From the NCBI GenBank assembly GCA_016711285.1, contig JADJTG010000007.1, positions 62,001 through 126,000 on the forward strand: a DNA stretch of 64,000 nt. Reading direction: 5' to 3'. Position numbers and translations under genes: made by a program. This document shows positions 1 to 8,427 of this stretch, piece after piece. This DNA is from Sphingobacteriales bacterium (lineage in GTDB: Bacteria; Bacteroidota; Bacteroidia; Chitinophagales; UBA2359). Position 1 is the stretch's first letter, and every line of letters begins with the position of its first letter. The notes beneath the pieces were generated by a model. That model was not told where the DNA came from. It saw nothing but the letters and a program-made list of their open reading frames with translations, and made no database searches.

Positions 1-699
1 AAAATTTCTTTTACCAACAACAATACGCAGTTTAATGAAAGTGGTGTTACTTCCATTATCAACCCCACCGATGAGTGGTATGCTTTAGTGCGTGCTTTGG
101 AATTGGTAGAACAAAACGGCGGCTCGGTGACGGTGGCTTGTGTGGGCGATGCCACTGCCGAACAACTCATTCGCAAAGCCTTGGCTATCGGCGGCGATGA
201 AGGTGTACGCATTGACGTAGAGCCGCAAGATGCGTATCAGGCAGCAGCGAATTTGGCAGCATATGCTAAAGACAAAAACTTTGACATCATTTTTACCGGT
301 AAAGAAACCATCAATTACAACGGCTCAATAATGGGCGGTATGTTGGCAGAATTGCTCGATTTGCCTTATATTTCTTTGGCTTCTAAGTTGGATATACAAA
401 GCAATATCGCTACTATTGAGCGCGAAATTGAAGGCGGCAGAGAAATTGTAGAAGTGGCAATACCCTTTGTGGCGAGTGCCAATAAGGGTTTAGCCGAACA
501 GCGTATTCCCAATATGCGTGGTATTATGGCGGCACGCACCAAGCCCGTGCAGGTAATTGCGCCTTACAGCAACACAGATGCACTTACGCAAGTGGTGGGC
601 TACGAATTGCCGGCGGCGCGTTCTTCGGTGCAGTTGATAGCCCCCGACAATATGGACGAGTTAGTACGTCTTTTACACGAAAAATCAAAAGTGATATAA
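1..699 (+). CDS. etfB: Electron transfer flavoprotein subunit beta, 5' end outside the window
   Basis: The reading frame is already open at base 1 and runs to a TAA at 699, giving about 232 residues; only a short N-terminal part seems to be missing, since beta subunits are usually near 250 residues. Recognisable EtfB features are an N-terminal NPTDEWYALVRALELVE-type helix, the segment FTGKETINYNGSIMGGMLAE near the nucleotide site, and the C-terminal RIPNMRGIMAARTKPV stretch. With EtfA it forms the FAD/AMP-binding heterodimer that passes electrons from acyl-CoA and other dehydrogenases to the quinone pool. etfA follows 129 bp downstream on the same strand, so the two are probably co-transcribed. 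A GTG inside the frame at 88 could be mistaken for a start but is internal. Confidence 0.93.
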   Translation, partial: KISFTNNNTQFNESGVTSIINPTDEWYALVRALELVEQNGGSVTVACVGDATAEQLIRKALAIGGDEGVRIDVEPQDAYQAAANLAAYAKDKNFDIIFTGKETINYNGSIMGGMLAELLDLPYISLASKLDIQSNIATIEREIEGGREIVEVAIPFVASANKGLAEQRIPNMRGIMAARTKPVQVIAPYSNTDALTQVVGYELPAARSSVQLIAPDNMDELVRLLHEKSKVI

Positions 700-828
700 T
701 CTCTTTTTGTAATTTTTTTTAAAGAAACAAGGAGATTTTCAATGCTTTGCAGCATTTCAACAGTTTCAAAGCAAGATAACCGTCAATTTATTTTTTATCT
801 GACCCATTTTATATATTTTTAAATATCT

Positions 829-1794
829 ATGAGTATTCTCGTTTTTATAGAGCACGAAGGAAATAAAATAAAAAAATCATCGCTTGAAACTGCTTTGTAT
901 GGTGCGGCTATTGCCCAGCAGGAAGGCAGCACTGCTCAGGCAGTAGTATTGGGCGATATTGATGCGGCACAAGCCGCCACTTTGGGCAAATACGGCATAT
1001 CCAAAGTATGGCAGGTGGGCGGCAATTTCAGCGATTTAGATGCAAACCGCCACAGCCGCGCAGTTTCGGAAGTTGCCCAACAATGTGGCGCAACCACCAT
1101 CGTTTTTAGTCATAATTATACCGGAAAGGCAGTAGCCCCGCGCGTAGCGGCACGCCTGAAAGCCGGTTTGGTATCGGGTATTGCCACTTTGCCGAAAGCC
1201 GATGGCATCGTATGCAAGAGTTCTTTTTCGGGAAAAGCTTTTGCCGATTATCGCGTTCTGTCGCCGATACGGATATTGTCGCTTACGCCCAATTCTATGC
1301 CCGTAAAACCGACTTCGGACAATAGTGCTGCCGTAGAAACGGTGCAGGTGAACGTACCCGTTGCACAGGTAAAAGTAAAGCAAGTGGTGAAATTATCGGA
1401 TAAAATTCCTTTAACCGAAGCAGAAATCGTAGTATCGGGCGGGCGCGGTTTGAAAGGTCCTGAAAATTGGGGAATGATAGAAGAAATGGCGAATATTTTA
1501 GGTGCTGCCACTGCTTGCAGTCGTCCGGTTGCCGACACGCACTGGCGACCACACCACGAGCATGTAGGTCAAACAGGAATTGCCATCAGCCCTAATTTGT
1601 ATATAGCTATCGGTATTTCGGGAGCTATCCAGCATTTGGCGGGTGTGAGCGGCAGCAAAGTAATTGTGGTTATCAACAAAGATGCCGAAGCTCCTTTCTT
1701 TAAAGCCGCCGACTACGGAGTGATAGGCGATGCTTTTGAAGTAGTACCGCGCCTCAACGAAGCACTCAAAAAATTTAAAGCCTCGCATGCATAG
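829..1794 (+). CDS. etfA: Electron transfer flavoprotein subunit alpha
   Basis: A 321-residue protein of normal length for the family. The N-terminal half is the adenine-nucleotide-hydrolase-like fold. The C-terminal half holds the FAD-binding signatures SGGRGLKG (about residues 203-210), HVGQTG (about 244-249), GISGAIQH (about 262-269) and VINKDAEAPFF (about 281-291). It is the FAD-carrying partner of EtfB, encoded just upstream on the same strand, and acts in the cytoplasm in fatty-acid and amino-acid oxidation. The ATG at 829 follows an AT-rich leader and matches the usual N-terminus (MSILVFIEH). A strong hairpin terminator lies about 50 bp after the stop. Confidence 0.96.
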   Translation: MSILVFIEHEGNKIKKSSLETALYGAAIAQQEGSTAQAVVLGDIDAAQAATLGKYGISKVWQVGGNFSDLDANRHSRAVSEVAQQCGATTIVFSHNYTGKAVAPRVAARLKAGLVSGIATLPKADGIVCKSSFSGKAFADYRVLSPIRILSLTPNSMPVKPTSDNSAAVETVQVNVPVAQVKVKQVVKLSDKIPLTEAEIVVSGGRGLKGPENWGMIEEMANILGAATACSRPVADTHWRPHHEHVGQTGIAISPNLYIAIGISGAIQHLAGVSGSKVIVVINKDAEAPFFKAADYGVIGDAFEVVPRLNEALKKFKASHA

Positions 1795-1845
1795 GGGCAG
1801 GTAAAGAAAAAAGAATATTATTGTTCTTTTTCTTGATAAAAAATT

Positions 1846-1890
1846 AAAGCCCTCATTTGTTATTCAACAGCAAATGAGGGCTTTTTTTAT
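1846..1890. terminator. Bidirectional intrinsic terminator between etfA and ytxJ
   Basis: A 14-bp perfect stem (AAAGCCCTCATTTG paired with CAAATGAGGGCTTT) with an 11-nt loop is followed by a T run on the plus strand. On the minus strand it is also followed by a T-rich tract. It sits between two convergent genes and can serve both. Confidence 0.85.
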
Positions 1891-1909
1891 TTTTAAAAAG
1901 TTTTGTTTA

Positions 1910-2245
1910 TTATATCCACGCTGCCACCGTCTGTGCAGAAATAGCATTGTGGCTGGCCTGGTAAACGGCAGCTCCGTTTTTGATAACAATCACCTGCGGC
2001 GATTGGTGTGCTATTTGTAGGCGTGCTGCCACCGTATTGGAAACCTCCCGAAACGCCAATAAATCCAAATAATACAGTGTTGCCGCATCTTCGTCCTTGT
2101 GCTGCCATTGCCGCTCAAAACGTTGTTTTGCCATATCGCTGATGGAGCAGCGCGTACTGTGCTTAAAAATAACCTGAGTTTGCTGTTGCGATGCCGTCAG
2201 AATTTCTTCTAATTGTGTTTCACTTTGCAGAGGAATCCAGTTCAT
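1910..2245 (-). CDS. ytxJ: Bacillithiol system redox-active protein YtxJ
   Basis: A 111-residue thioredoxin-fold protein. The segment KHSTRCSISDMA has a single cysteine at residue 33 where thioredoxins have CxxC, which is the signature of the YtxJ family (DUF2847, monothiol bacilliredoxin-like). The C-terminal half keeps the SPQVIVIKNG strand that follows the cis-Pro position. Family knowledge places it in bacillithiol redox biology, probably removing bacillithiol from protein thiols. That Bacteroidota make bacillithiol is established, but no bsh genes lie in this window. It is transcribed convergently towards etfA and shares the terminator. Confidence 0.85.
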   Translation of the reverse strand: MNWIPLQSETQLEEILTASQQQTQVIFKHSTRCSISDMAKQRFERQWQHKDEDAATLYYLDLLAFREVSNTVAARLQIAHQSPQVIVIKNGAAVYQASHNAISAQTVAAWI

Positions 2246-2485
2246 AAAATAAAGAAAATAAGCAGATGAAAATAAAAATTATATGTACATCAACAAATAA
2301 AAACAAAAAAGTTTGAATAAAAATGCAAAAAATCATTTTTAGTACAAGTAAGGCATATCAAATGTGCCAATAAAACAACATCTTTGCTTTAATATTTTTT
2401 TAAAAATAGGCGAAACCTGAGAACCATATTTGGTGTTTTTACTTTTTATTTCTAATCAATCAACGATACAATCAATCTGTATATA

Positions 2486-3976
2486 ATGAATATTCAAAGA
2501 ATTGTTGCGACTATATTCTTCTTATTGTGTTTGCAGTGTTGGAATACACAGGCACAGGAAAAATCGGTTTATTTTGAAGGCAATGCTGCTCAGTCCACCG
2601 AAGATTTTTATTTTTTGTATTATCCTCAATACCTCGCCGGCAGCGACAGCGTCGCCGTAAAAGCCCAGCAACAAGGCGGGCGGTTCAGTGCCACTTTGCC
2701 CCTCGATGCGCTGCGTACCGTGCTGCTGCGCTACGGCAATCAGGAGGCGACTTTGGTGGCTGCACCCAACGATACCATTACACTGAATTTCAATGCCGAC
2801 TCGTTAGTGGCTACGCTGCAATTTCCCGATAGCACCCGTGCCGCTTCTGCACAGAATCGTTTTTGGCAGGCTTTTTATAAAAAATTCCAAAAAGATTACA
2901 GTCCGGTGGCTTGCACCAACCTGATGACCGAAACCGTAAATGTGGACAAATACGAAATGGATATTTTCACGCAACGCTCCCAACAATGGAATTTTTTGAA
3001 AAATTACCGCGAGCGCAGCCGCTTTTCCAAAGCATTTGCCCAATATGCCGAAGACAATATCCGCTATCATTATGTATATCAACTATTTGCATACCCTATT
3101 ATCAGAGGCAACAGCGACCAAAAAAACATGCGGGTACAGCCTTTGCCTGCCGTTATGCTCGATGCCGTAAACGAAGATATGATTAATCGCCCCGAACTCC
3201 TGAATTTAGAAGCCTATCGCAATTTTTTAAAATACTACATCATTTACAAAGCCTCCGAAAGTAATGATTTTCAGAAATTTACGAGTATCAATACTTCGGT
3301 GTCTTTAAAATACAAAACTGCACAAGACTATTTGAGCGACGAACCTCTGCTGTATTTTATGAGCGAACACTTGTTGGAATATGGCGAAAAAATGCTGCCT
3401 TCTACGCTGCGCCGTATTCACAGCGATTTGGAAGCCGCCGACCAGCAAACCCACTATGCCCAACTCGTGGCGCAACGCTGTCGGGAACGCCTCGCCGCCG
3501 AAGACCCCAAAGACGAAACTGCCGTTGCCTCCGCCGAGCCTGTGCCCGCCAAGAAGAACACCGATGCGCTGCTGATAGATATGAAAGGAAAAGAAGTAAA
3601 ACTGAGCGATTTTGAAGGAAAAGTAGTGTATATAGATTTTTGGGCAAGCTGGTGTGGTCCGTGTAGAGCGCAATTCCCTTTTGCCAAACAATTACACCAT
3701 CGTTTTACCAAAAAAGAATTGGAAAAAATAGTGTTTTTGTATGTAAATATTGACAATACCGAAGAAAAATGGAAAGAAGCCTTAGAAAAATTAGAAATAG
3801 AAGGGTTTCACGCTTTTTCGGCGGGCGGCTGGAACTCCAAAGCAGCAAAGCATTTTCAGCTCAATTCTATTCCGCGCTATATGATTATGGACAAAAAAGG
3901 AAAATTTGTGGACATCAATGCGCCGCGCCCCCAACAAGCAGATGAAGTATATCAGATGCTGAAAAATTTGTTGTAA
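2486..3976 (+). CDS. Secreted TlpA-family thiol-disulfide oxidoreductase with long N-terminal domain
   Basis: A 496-residue protein with an N-terminal signal peptide (hydrophobic core FFLLCLQCW, cleavage after TQAQ). Residues from about 25 to 340 are a poorly characterised region of the kind that precedes thioredoxin domains in Bacteroidota (DUF4369-like start). The last 140 residues are a TlpA/ResA-type thioredoxin domain with WASWCGPCR near residue 390 and the cis-proline segment SIPRYMIMDKKG. It probably works in the periplasm reducing or isomerising disulfides, perhaps in cytochrome c maturation, but the substrate cannot be read from the sequence. No operon partner is evident; the next gene, 124 bp downstream, has a redoxin-like region too but its own -7 box. 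Confidence 0.85.
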   Translation: MNIQRIVATIFFLLCLQCWNTQAQEKSVYFEGNAAQSTEDFYFLYYPQYLAGSDSVAVKAQQQGGRFSATLPLDALRTVLLRYGNQEATLVAAPNDTITLNFNADSLVATLQFPDSTRAASAQNRFWQAFYKKFQKDYSPVACTNLMTETVNVDKYEMDIFTQRSQQWNFLKNYRERSRFSKAFAQYAEDNIRYHYVYQLFAYPIIRGNSDQKNMRVQPLPAVMLDAVNEDMINRPELLNLEAYRNFLKYYIIYKASESNDFQKFTSINTSVSLKYKTAQDYLSDEPLLYFMSEHLLEYGEKMLPSTLRRIHSDLEAADQQTHYAQLVAQRCRERLAAEDPKDETAVASAEPVPAKKNTDALLIDMKGKEVKLSDFEGKVVYIDFWASWCGPCRAQFPFAKQLHHRFTKKELEKIVFLYVNIDNTEEKWKEALEKLEIEGFHAFSAGGWNSKAAKHFQLNSIPRYMIMDKKGKFVDINAPRPQQADEVYQMLKNLL

Positions 3977-4067
3977 TAAAAAGTCGGAATTATACGTTTT
4001 GAGTGTTTTTTGGATAAAAAACGAACAAAACAAATTTATTTGATGCTTATAATTCAAAAACATACAT

Positions 4068-4075
4068 TATATTTG
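4068..4075 (+). promoter_or_regulatory. Bacteroidota-type -7 promoter box (TATATTTG)
   Basis: TATATTTG matches TAnnTTTG, the -7 element recognised by the Bacteroidota primary sigma factor, 25 bp before the ATG at 4101. A TTTG at 4039-4042 could be the -33 element, but the 25-bp spacing is longer than usual. Confidence 0.45.
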
Positions 4076-4100
4076 TAAAAAATATTAAATCGGTTGATAT

Positions 4101-5528
4101 ATGAGAAAATTATTTTTTACCTTTATTTTTCTTGCAGGCAGTATGGCACTGTTGCAGGCGCAATTGCCCATTGCTAATTTTCCCGACTTCGACCACCCTG
4201 ATGTGAAAGGGCAGCAACATCATTTTTATCAATATCTTGAAGAAGGAAAAATAGTAGTTCCGCTGTTTTTGGATATGTGGAACAACACTTGTTTAGAGCG
4301 TGCGGCGGCTTTCAATGAAGTGTGGGAACGCCACGGACCCGATGGCGACAATACAACAATCGTTGTTGGTTTGGAAAGTACCCCCAATGGCAGCGATGCC
4401 GATGTAGCTACTTTTCCTGCCGATTATCCGATGATAAACACTATCAAAGGTTGCAGCGACAAACCAAATTGCGGATTGCCGCATTATTATGTGGTATGCC
4501 CCGACGGTTACTGGACAAAAGTAGATGCCGCCGACCCTGCCAACCTCGCCGATGCTTTTACGCAAGCCATCAACAATTGCCCCGTTTTTGATTCTGATGC
4601 CGCCGTATTGAGCATCGACAGAAACTATGTGGTGTGCGATGGTCAGATTTCGCCCAAAGTAAATTTTTATAATCGCGGCAAAAATGCCCTCACTTCGGCA
4701 GTATTTATGGTTAAGCTCAACGGAGTAGTACAAACTTTTTTTCCTTGGAGCGGCAACTTAGCGCAGTTCGGCACACAAGATGTCGTTATTCCCGCCTTTT
4801 CTGCTCCCACCGAAAGCGGCGCGTATGAACTTTCTATTGAGGTGAGCAGCCCCAATGGTGTTATTGACCAACAAAGCGGCAACAATAAAAAAATATCTTC
4901 GGTGTATATCATTAATCCTGCCGAAGCCGAAAATATGACTTTGGAGGTAGAACCCGATTTTTATCCCGAAGAAGTGGTATGGCAAATAACTACACAAGAC
5001 GGTACCGTGGTACTCGGCGAAGGAAAAGGATATAATGGTGCATTTACGCAAGCTCTGTGCGCTCGCAAAGGCGAGTGCTACACCCTGCATTTATACGATG
5101 AAGGATTTGACGGCTTTGAAAGCGGCGGCGGTGCTGTTTATCAAAACGGCTACAAAATTTTTGATTTTACTTCCGACAACCACAAGTTTGGATATAGTAA
5201 ATTCGATTTCTGTATGTCTGTCGAAACGGTAAGTGGCAACGGTCCCACCGAAACCGGCGGCTCTCCGCAAACCCACACCGGCATAGGGGATATTCAGAAC
5301 ACCGCAATAACATTTGTACGCACACAGCAGCAGATTTATATTGATAGCGAAATAGCTTTACAAGGAGCTAATGTACAAATTTATGATATGAAAGGAAGCA
5401 TTATGCAGAAAGAAAAATTGAATATTGCACAACAAATAGACATCAGTACACTGAGCAGCGGCGTATATGTATTGCACCTGCAACATTCGCAAGGCGATGC
5501 TACTTATAAATTTTCGGTGCTGAAATAA
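4101..5528 (+). CDS. T9SS-secreted protein with degenerate redoxin domain and CARDB-like domain
   Basis: A 475-residue secreted protein. The signal peptide ends near LLQAQ (residue 21). Residues 25-150 resemble a peroxiredoxin/TlpA fold (FPDFDHPDVKG, LDMWNNTCLERAAAF), but only one cysteine stands where CxxC is expected, so classical disulfide chemistry is unlikely. Residues about 165-275 look like a CARDB-type beta sandwich (VNFYNRGKNALTSAVF). A domain rich in aromatic and glycine residues follows (DEGFDGFESGGGAVY). The last 75 residues are a T9SS type A sorting domain (IYDMKGSIMQKEKL, LSSGVYVLHLQH, KFSVLK). It should be exported and attached or released at the cell surface. The function is unknown. 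Confidence 0.8.
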   Translation: MRKLFFTFIFLAGSMALLQAQLPIANFPDFDHPDVKGQQHHFYQYLEEGKIVVPLFLDMWNNTCLERAAAFNEVWERHGPDGDNTTIVVGLESTPNGSDADVATFPADYPMINTIKGCSDKPNCGLPHYYVVCPDGYWTKVDAADPANLADAFTQAINNCPVFDSDAAVLSIDRNYVVCDGQISPKVNFYNRGKNALTSAVFMVKLNGVVQTFFPWSGNLAQFGTQDVVIPAFSAPTESGAYELSIEVSSPNGVIDQQSGNNKKISSVYIINPAEAENMTLEVEPDFYPEEVVWQITTQDGTVVLGEGKGYNGAFTQALCARKGECYTLHLYDEGFDGFESGGGAVYQNGYKIFDFTSDNHKFGYSKFDFCMSVETVSGNGPTETGGSPQTHTGIGDIQNTAITFVRTQQQIYIDSEIALQGANVQIYDMKGSIMQKEKLNIAQQIDISTLSSGVYVLHLQHSQGDATYKFSVLK

Positions 5529-5545
5529 AAATGATAAGTAAATAA

Positions 5546-5570
5546 TTAGGTTTTACAAATAAACCTTTTA
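5546..5570 (+). terminator. Weak hairpin-T terminator candidate
   Basis: A short AGGTTT/AAACCT stem with a 7-nt loop followed by TTTTAATAATTATT lies just after the T9SS gene. The stem is short and AT-rich, so this is only a candidate. Confidence 0.35.
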
Positions 5571-5629
5571 ATAATTATTTCAATGATGGAATACAGGTGT
5601 GATAAGCACGGTTTTTAATGAAAATCCTT

Positions 5630-7412
5630 TCAATCATTGTATTCAAAACCAAATAAAAATCGCCCGCCTTCGCAGTGGCAGATTTGATTTAATTTTTCCA
5701 CTTTACCGTCAAATAATTTACCGTCAGCATTTTTATCCCTTTCGTAAATATCATTTCTGAAATTCAAATTGCCTTTGGAGTCCACCCACGAGGTGAAATA
5801 AGTAATTGTTACCGGAATTTTTCTTGCCTTTACCTGTATTTCTTTTTCTCCTGTATTTTTGAACACAGAATCAATTTTTTCACTTGGCCATGCTTTATTG
5901 TCCCTCAATACAAATTCTGCCAGTTTTTGCGGCTCTGCCACACGAATACAGCCGTGGCTGAAAGCACGGTCGGTATCGTTGAAATATTTTTTGGAAGGGG
6001 TATCGTGCATGTAAATACTGTACTGATTGGGAAATAAAAATTTCACTTTGCCCAAAGCATTTTTTTCGCCGGGTTTTTGGCGGAGGATATAGGGAAAATT
6101 GTCCTCAGTTACTGTATTCCATTTGATGCTTGACGGCGATACGGCTTCCGAATCATCGGGTGTGCGTACTATTTCCATATCGTGCGATTTCAGATAGCCG
6201 CTCGGATTTTTTTTGAGGTCGGGTAAAATTTCTTTTGTGATAATACTGTGCGGCACATACCAATATGGCGAAAATACCACCGTACTCAATTTGTCCTTTA
6301 AACAACTCCGTTTTAGCACTCGTTTTGCCCACCACCACACGCATACTCCACAGCAAGCTGTCGTTGCTATTAAATGCGTGCAGTTTGTATTCGGGAACAT
6401 TTACAAGCAGATACTCGCCCTCGGCTTTAGTAGACAACCAGCGCAGACGCTCCAAATTAATATACATCGTGCGCAGACGCTGTGCGAGCGGTACATTGAT
6501 TGCCTCTATAAAGTCTTTGCCGATGGCAGTATCGCGGGGTAAGCCGTGGCGTTTGCGGAAATTTACAACCGCCTCTACCAATTCCGGCGAATAAAGGTCG
6601 GAACTATCGGCTTTCGGCAAATCTTTGAGTATCGCCAAACGCTGCCTGATTGCCGGAATTAAAGGCGATTTTGTGTTGGGGCGAATTGGTTTTTTTGGCG
6701 CGGTTAAAGGCTCTAATTGGTCATACTGGGGCTGGATTTTTTTTATTTCTATAATACAGTCACGCATTTTATTGTATTGGGGGTGGATAATGCCCTGAGT
6801 GCCTTCTCCGTTTACCAAATTAGTCAAAGCGTCTTCGTATGACAATTTTTTCTTCGGAATATACCAACCCAAATCTTTTAGTTCGGTTTCCGAATCACCT
6901 TCAAATTCTTTATCTGCATACTGAAAGAACAAAGAAGTGAGCAATAGCTCTGTATTTATATCGGGAGTACTCTTTTTCTCATCTCCCCAATATATTTTTT
7001 CTACCAAATCATTAATGGTTTCTGCTTTAATCGCATTCTCGCTGCTGTCGGTAAATAATTCAAGGTGCTCTAAAAGATGACTCATAAAGGCGGCACTGTG
7101 TTCGTTGAGTCCGGTGGAATCGTACCAGGCGTATTCAAAATTACGGTCGCGGTAAAAATTGGAAATATGGATAGCATATTTAGAAAATTGAGAATTTTTT
7201 TCTAAAAACTCTTTAATCCGGCTGCTGTCCAAAAAAACGGCAAAATAAGCATTGTCGGCATTGATGGTGCTGTCAATGGCAAGAATGGTGGGTTTTGTAC
7301 TTTGAGTTTCTTGAGTGGTAGCGGTATTATTGTTTTTACAGCCGACTGCTACTAAACTTATCCACACCAATATTATTAAAAGTGCAGAAAGGTAGGGTTT
7401 ATAGATACGCAT
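5630..7412 (-). pseudogene. L,D-transpeptidase (YcbB/YkuD type), frameshifted
   Basis: Two overlapping frames together make one protein of about 593 residues. The N-terminal frame has a lipoprotein-like start (hydrophobic segment then VGC near residue 25), an L,D-transpeptidase scaffold-like region, a peptidoglycan-binding-like helix set (VEAVVNFRKRHGLPRDTAIG) and the start of the YkuD domain (LLVNVPEYKLHAF, MRVVVGK). The second frame continues with VVFSPYWYVPHSI and the catalytic SHGCIRVAEP. The frames join at 6280-6281, where one extra base (GG instead of G on the coding strand) breaks the gene; the total length is 3n+1, as this predicts. The enzyme would make 3-3 peptidoglycan crosslinks or attach proteins to the wall in the periplasm. 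The rest of the domain is intact, so a sequencing error is as likely as a true mutation. Confidence 0.85.
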
Positions 7413-7555
7413 ATATAAAAATGAAAGATGTTTTTTAAAAAAACGATAGTCCCGAAAAATACAGAAATGTTGTAGTGTTTTGTCCTACACAACGTATCTA
7501 TATAAAGATTAGTTCAATGTAAAAAAACAAAATATTTAAGACAATGCAGCATATC

Positions 7556-8404
7556 TTATTGTATATAAAATTTATATTTCCTCTTGCTATTGCTCAACCA
7601 TTTTTGCAGGCTGCTAAGGTCGGTGTGCGGCTCAAAAATGCCATAAAACGCCGAACCGCTGCCACTCATAGCGGCATATACTGCCTGATGATGGTATAAA
7701 AAATCAATGCCTTCGGCGATGTCAGGAAAATGGCGGCTGATGGGGGCTTGAAAGTCGTTGTGAAGTGCCTCTTTCCAAGTAGTTATGGGCTGCGAAATAA
7801 GGTGTTGCAGCGCAACGGCGGGCATTTTGGGAGTAATTTGGCGATATGCCCAAGCGGTATTAACGGCAATATTCGGAAAAACGCACACAAAGCGGTAGCG
7901 GCTCAAATCCAAAGAAAGTGGTGTTAATTGCTCACCTTTTCCGGTGGCGAGCGCAGGCGTGTTGCGGATAAAAAAAGCACAATCGCTGCCGATGCGGGCG
8001 GCTGCTTGTTGGAGTTGTTCTTCGCCGAGTTGGAGTTTGAATATGTCGTTGAGGGCACGCAACACAAAAGCAGCATCGGCAGAGCCGCCGCCCAAACCTG
8101 CACCCATCGGCAAGTGTTTTATCAAAAAAATATGCACCGGCGGCAAATCGTATTGTGTTTGCAACAAACGGTAGGCTTGGAGGCACAGGTTATTGTCGGG
8201 ATTGCCGTCAATGGGCAGCCCTTCGCTCCGAAACACCAATTCCTTTGCCGGCACTATTTCCAGCACATCGCACCAAGGCAAAGGATAAAAAACAGTTTCG
8301 AGGTTATGAAATCCATCGGGGCGTTTTTCGCAAATGTGCAAGCCCAAATTGATTTTGGCATTAGGAAAAAGTATCATAAAAAAAAATAACAACAACGGCT
8401 TCAA
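7556..8404 (-). CDS. ispE: 4-diphosphocytidyl-2-C-methyl-D-erythritol kinase
   Basis: A GHMP kinase of 282 residues, or 273 if translation begins at the internal ATG at 8377 (MILFPNAKINLGL), which fits the family N-terminus better. Key features are PNAKINLGL with the substrate-binding Asn/Lys, the ATP-binding glycine-rich loop PMGAGLGGGSADAA (residues 99-112 of the long form), and the C-terminal MSGSGSAFYG motif. It phosphorylates CDP-ME in the MEP pathway of isoprenoid synthesis; ispH of the same pathway is at 58956-60206. It lies 23 bp (long form) or 50 bp downstream of the VWA gene on the same strand, so it is probably in an operon with it. Confidence 0.95.
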   Translation of the reverse strand: MKPLLLFFFMILFPNAKINLGLHICEKRPDGFHNLETVFYPLPWCDVLEIVPAKELVFRSEGLPIDGNPDNNLCLQAYRLLQTQYDLPPVHIFLIKHLPMGAGLGGGSADAAFVLRALNDIFKLQLGEEQLQQAAARIGSDCAFFIRNTPALATGKGEQLTPLSLDLSRYRFVCVFPNIAVNTAWAYRQITPKMPAVALQHLISQPITTWKEALHNDFQAPISRHFPDIAEGIDFLYHHQAVYAAMSGSGSAFYGIFEPHTDLSSLQKWLSNSKRKYKFYIQ

Positions 8405-8427
8405 TACAAATATTGCACATCTTTTCC

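Noticed and set aside
1036..1788. Minus-strand open frames opposite etfA and similar frames opposite most core genes
   Set aside because: They mirror strongly coding plus-strand genes, have no recognisable motifs and vary in frame; they are shadows of the real genes.
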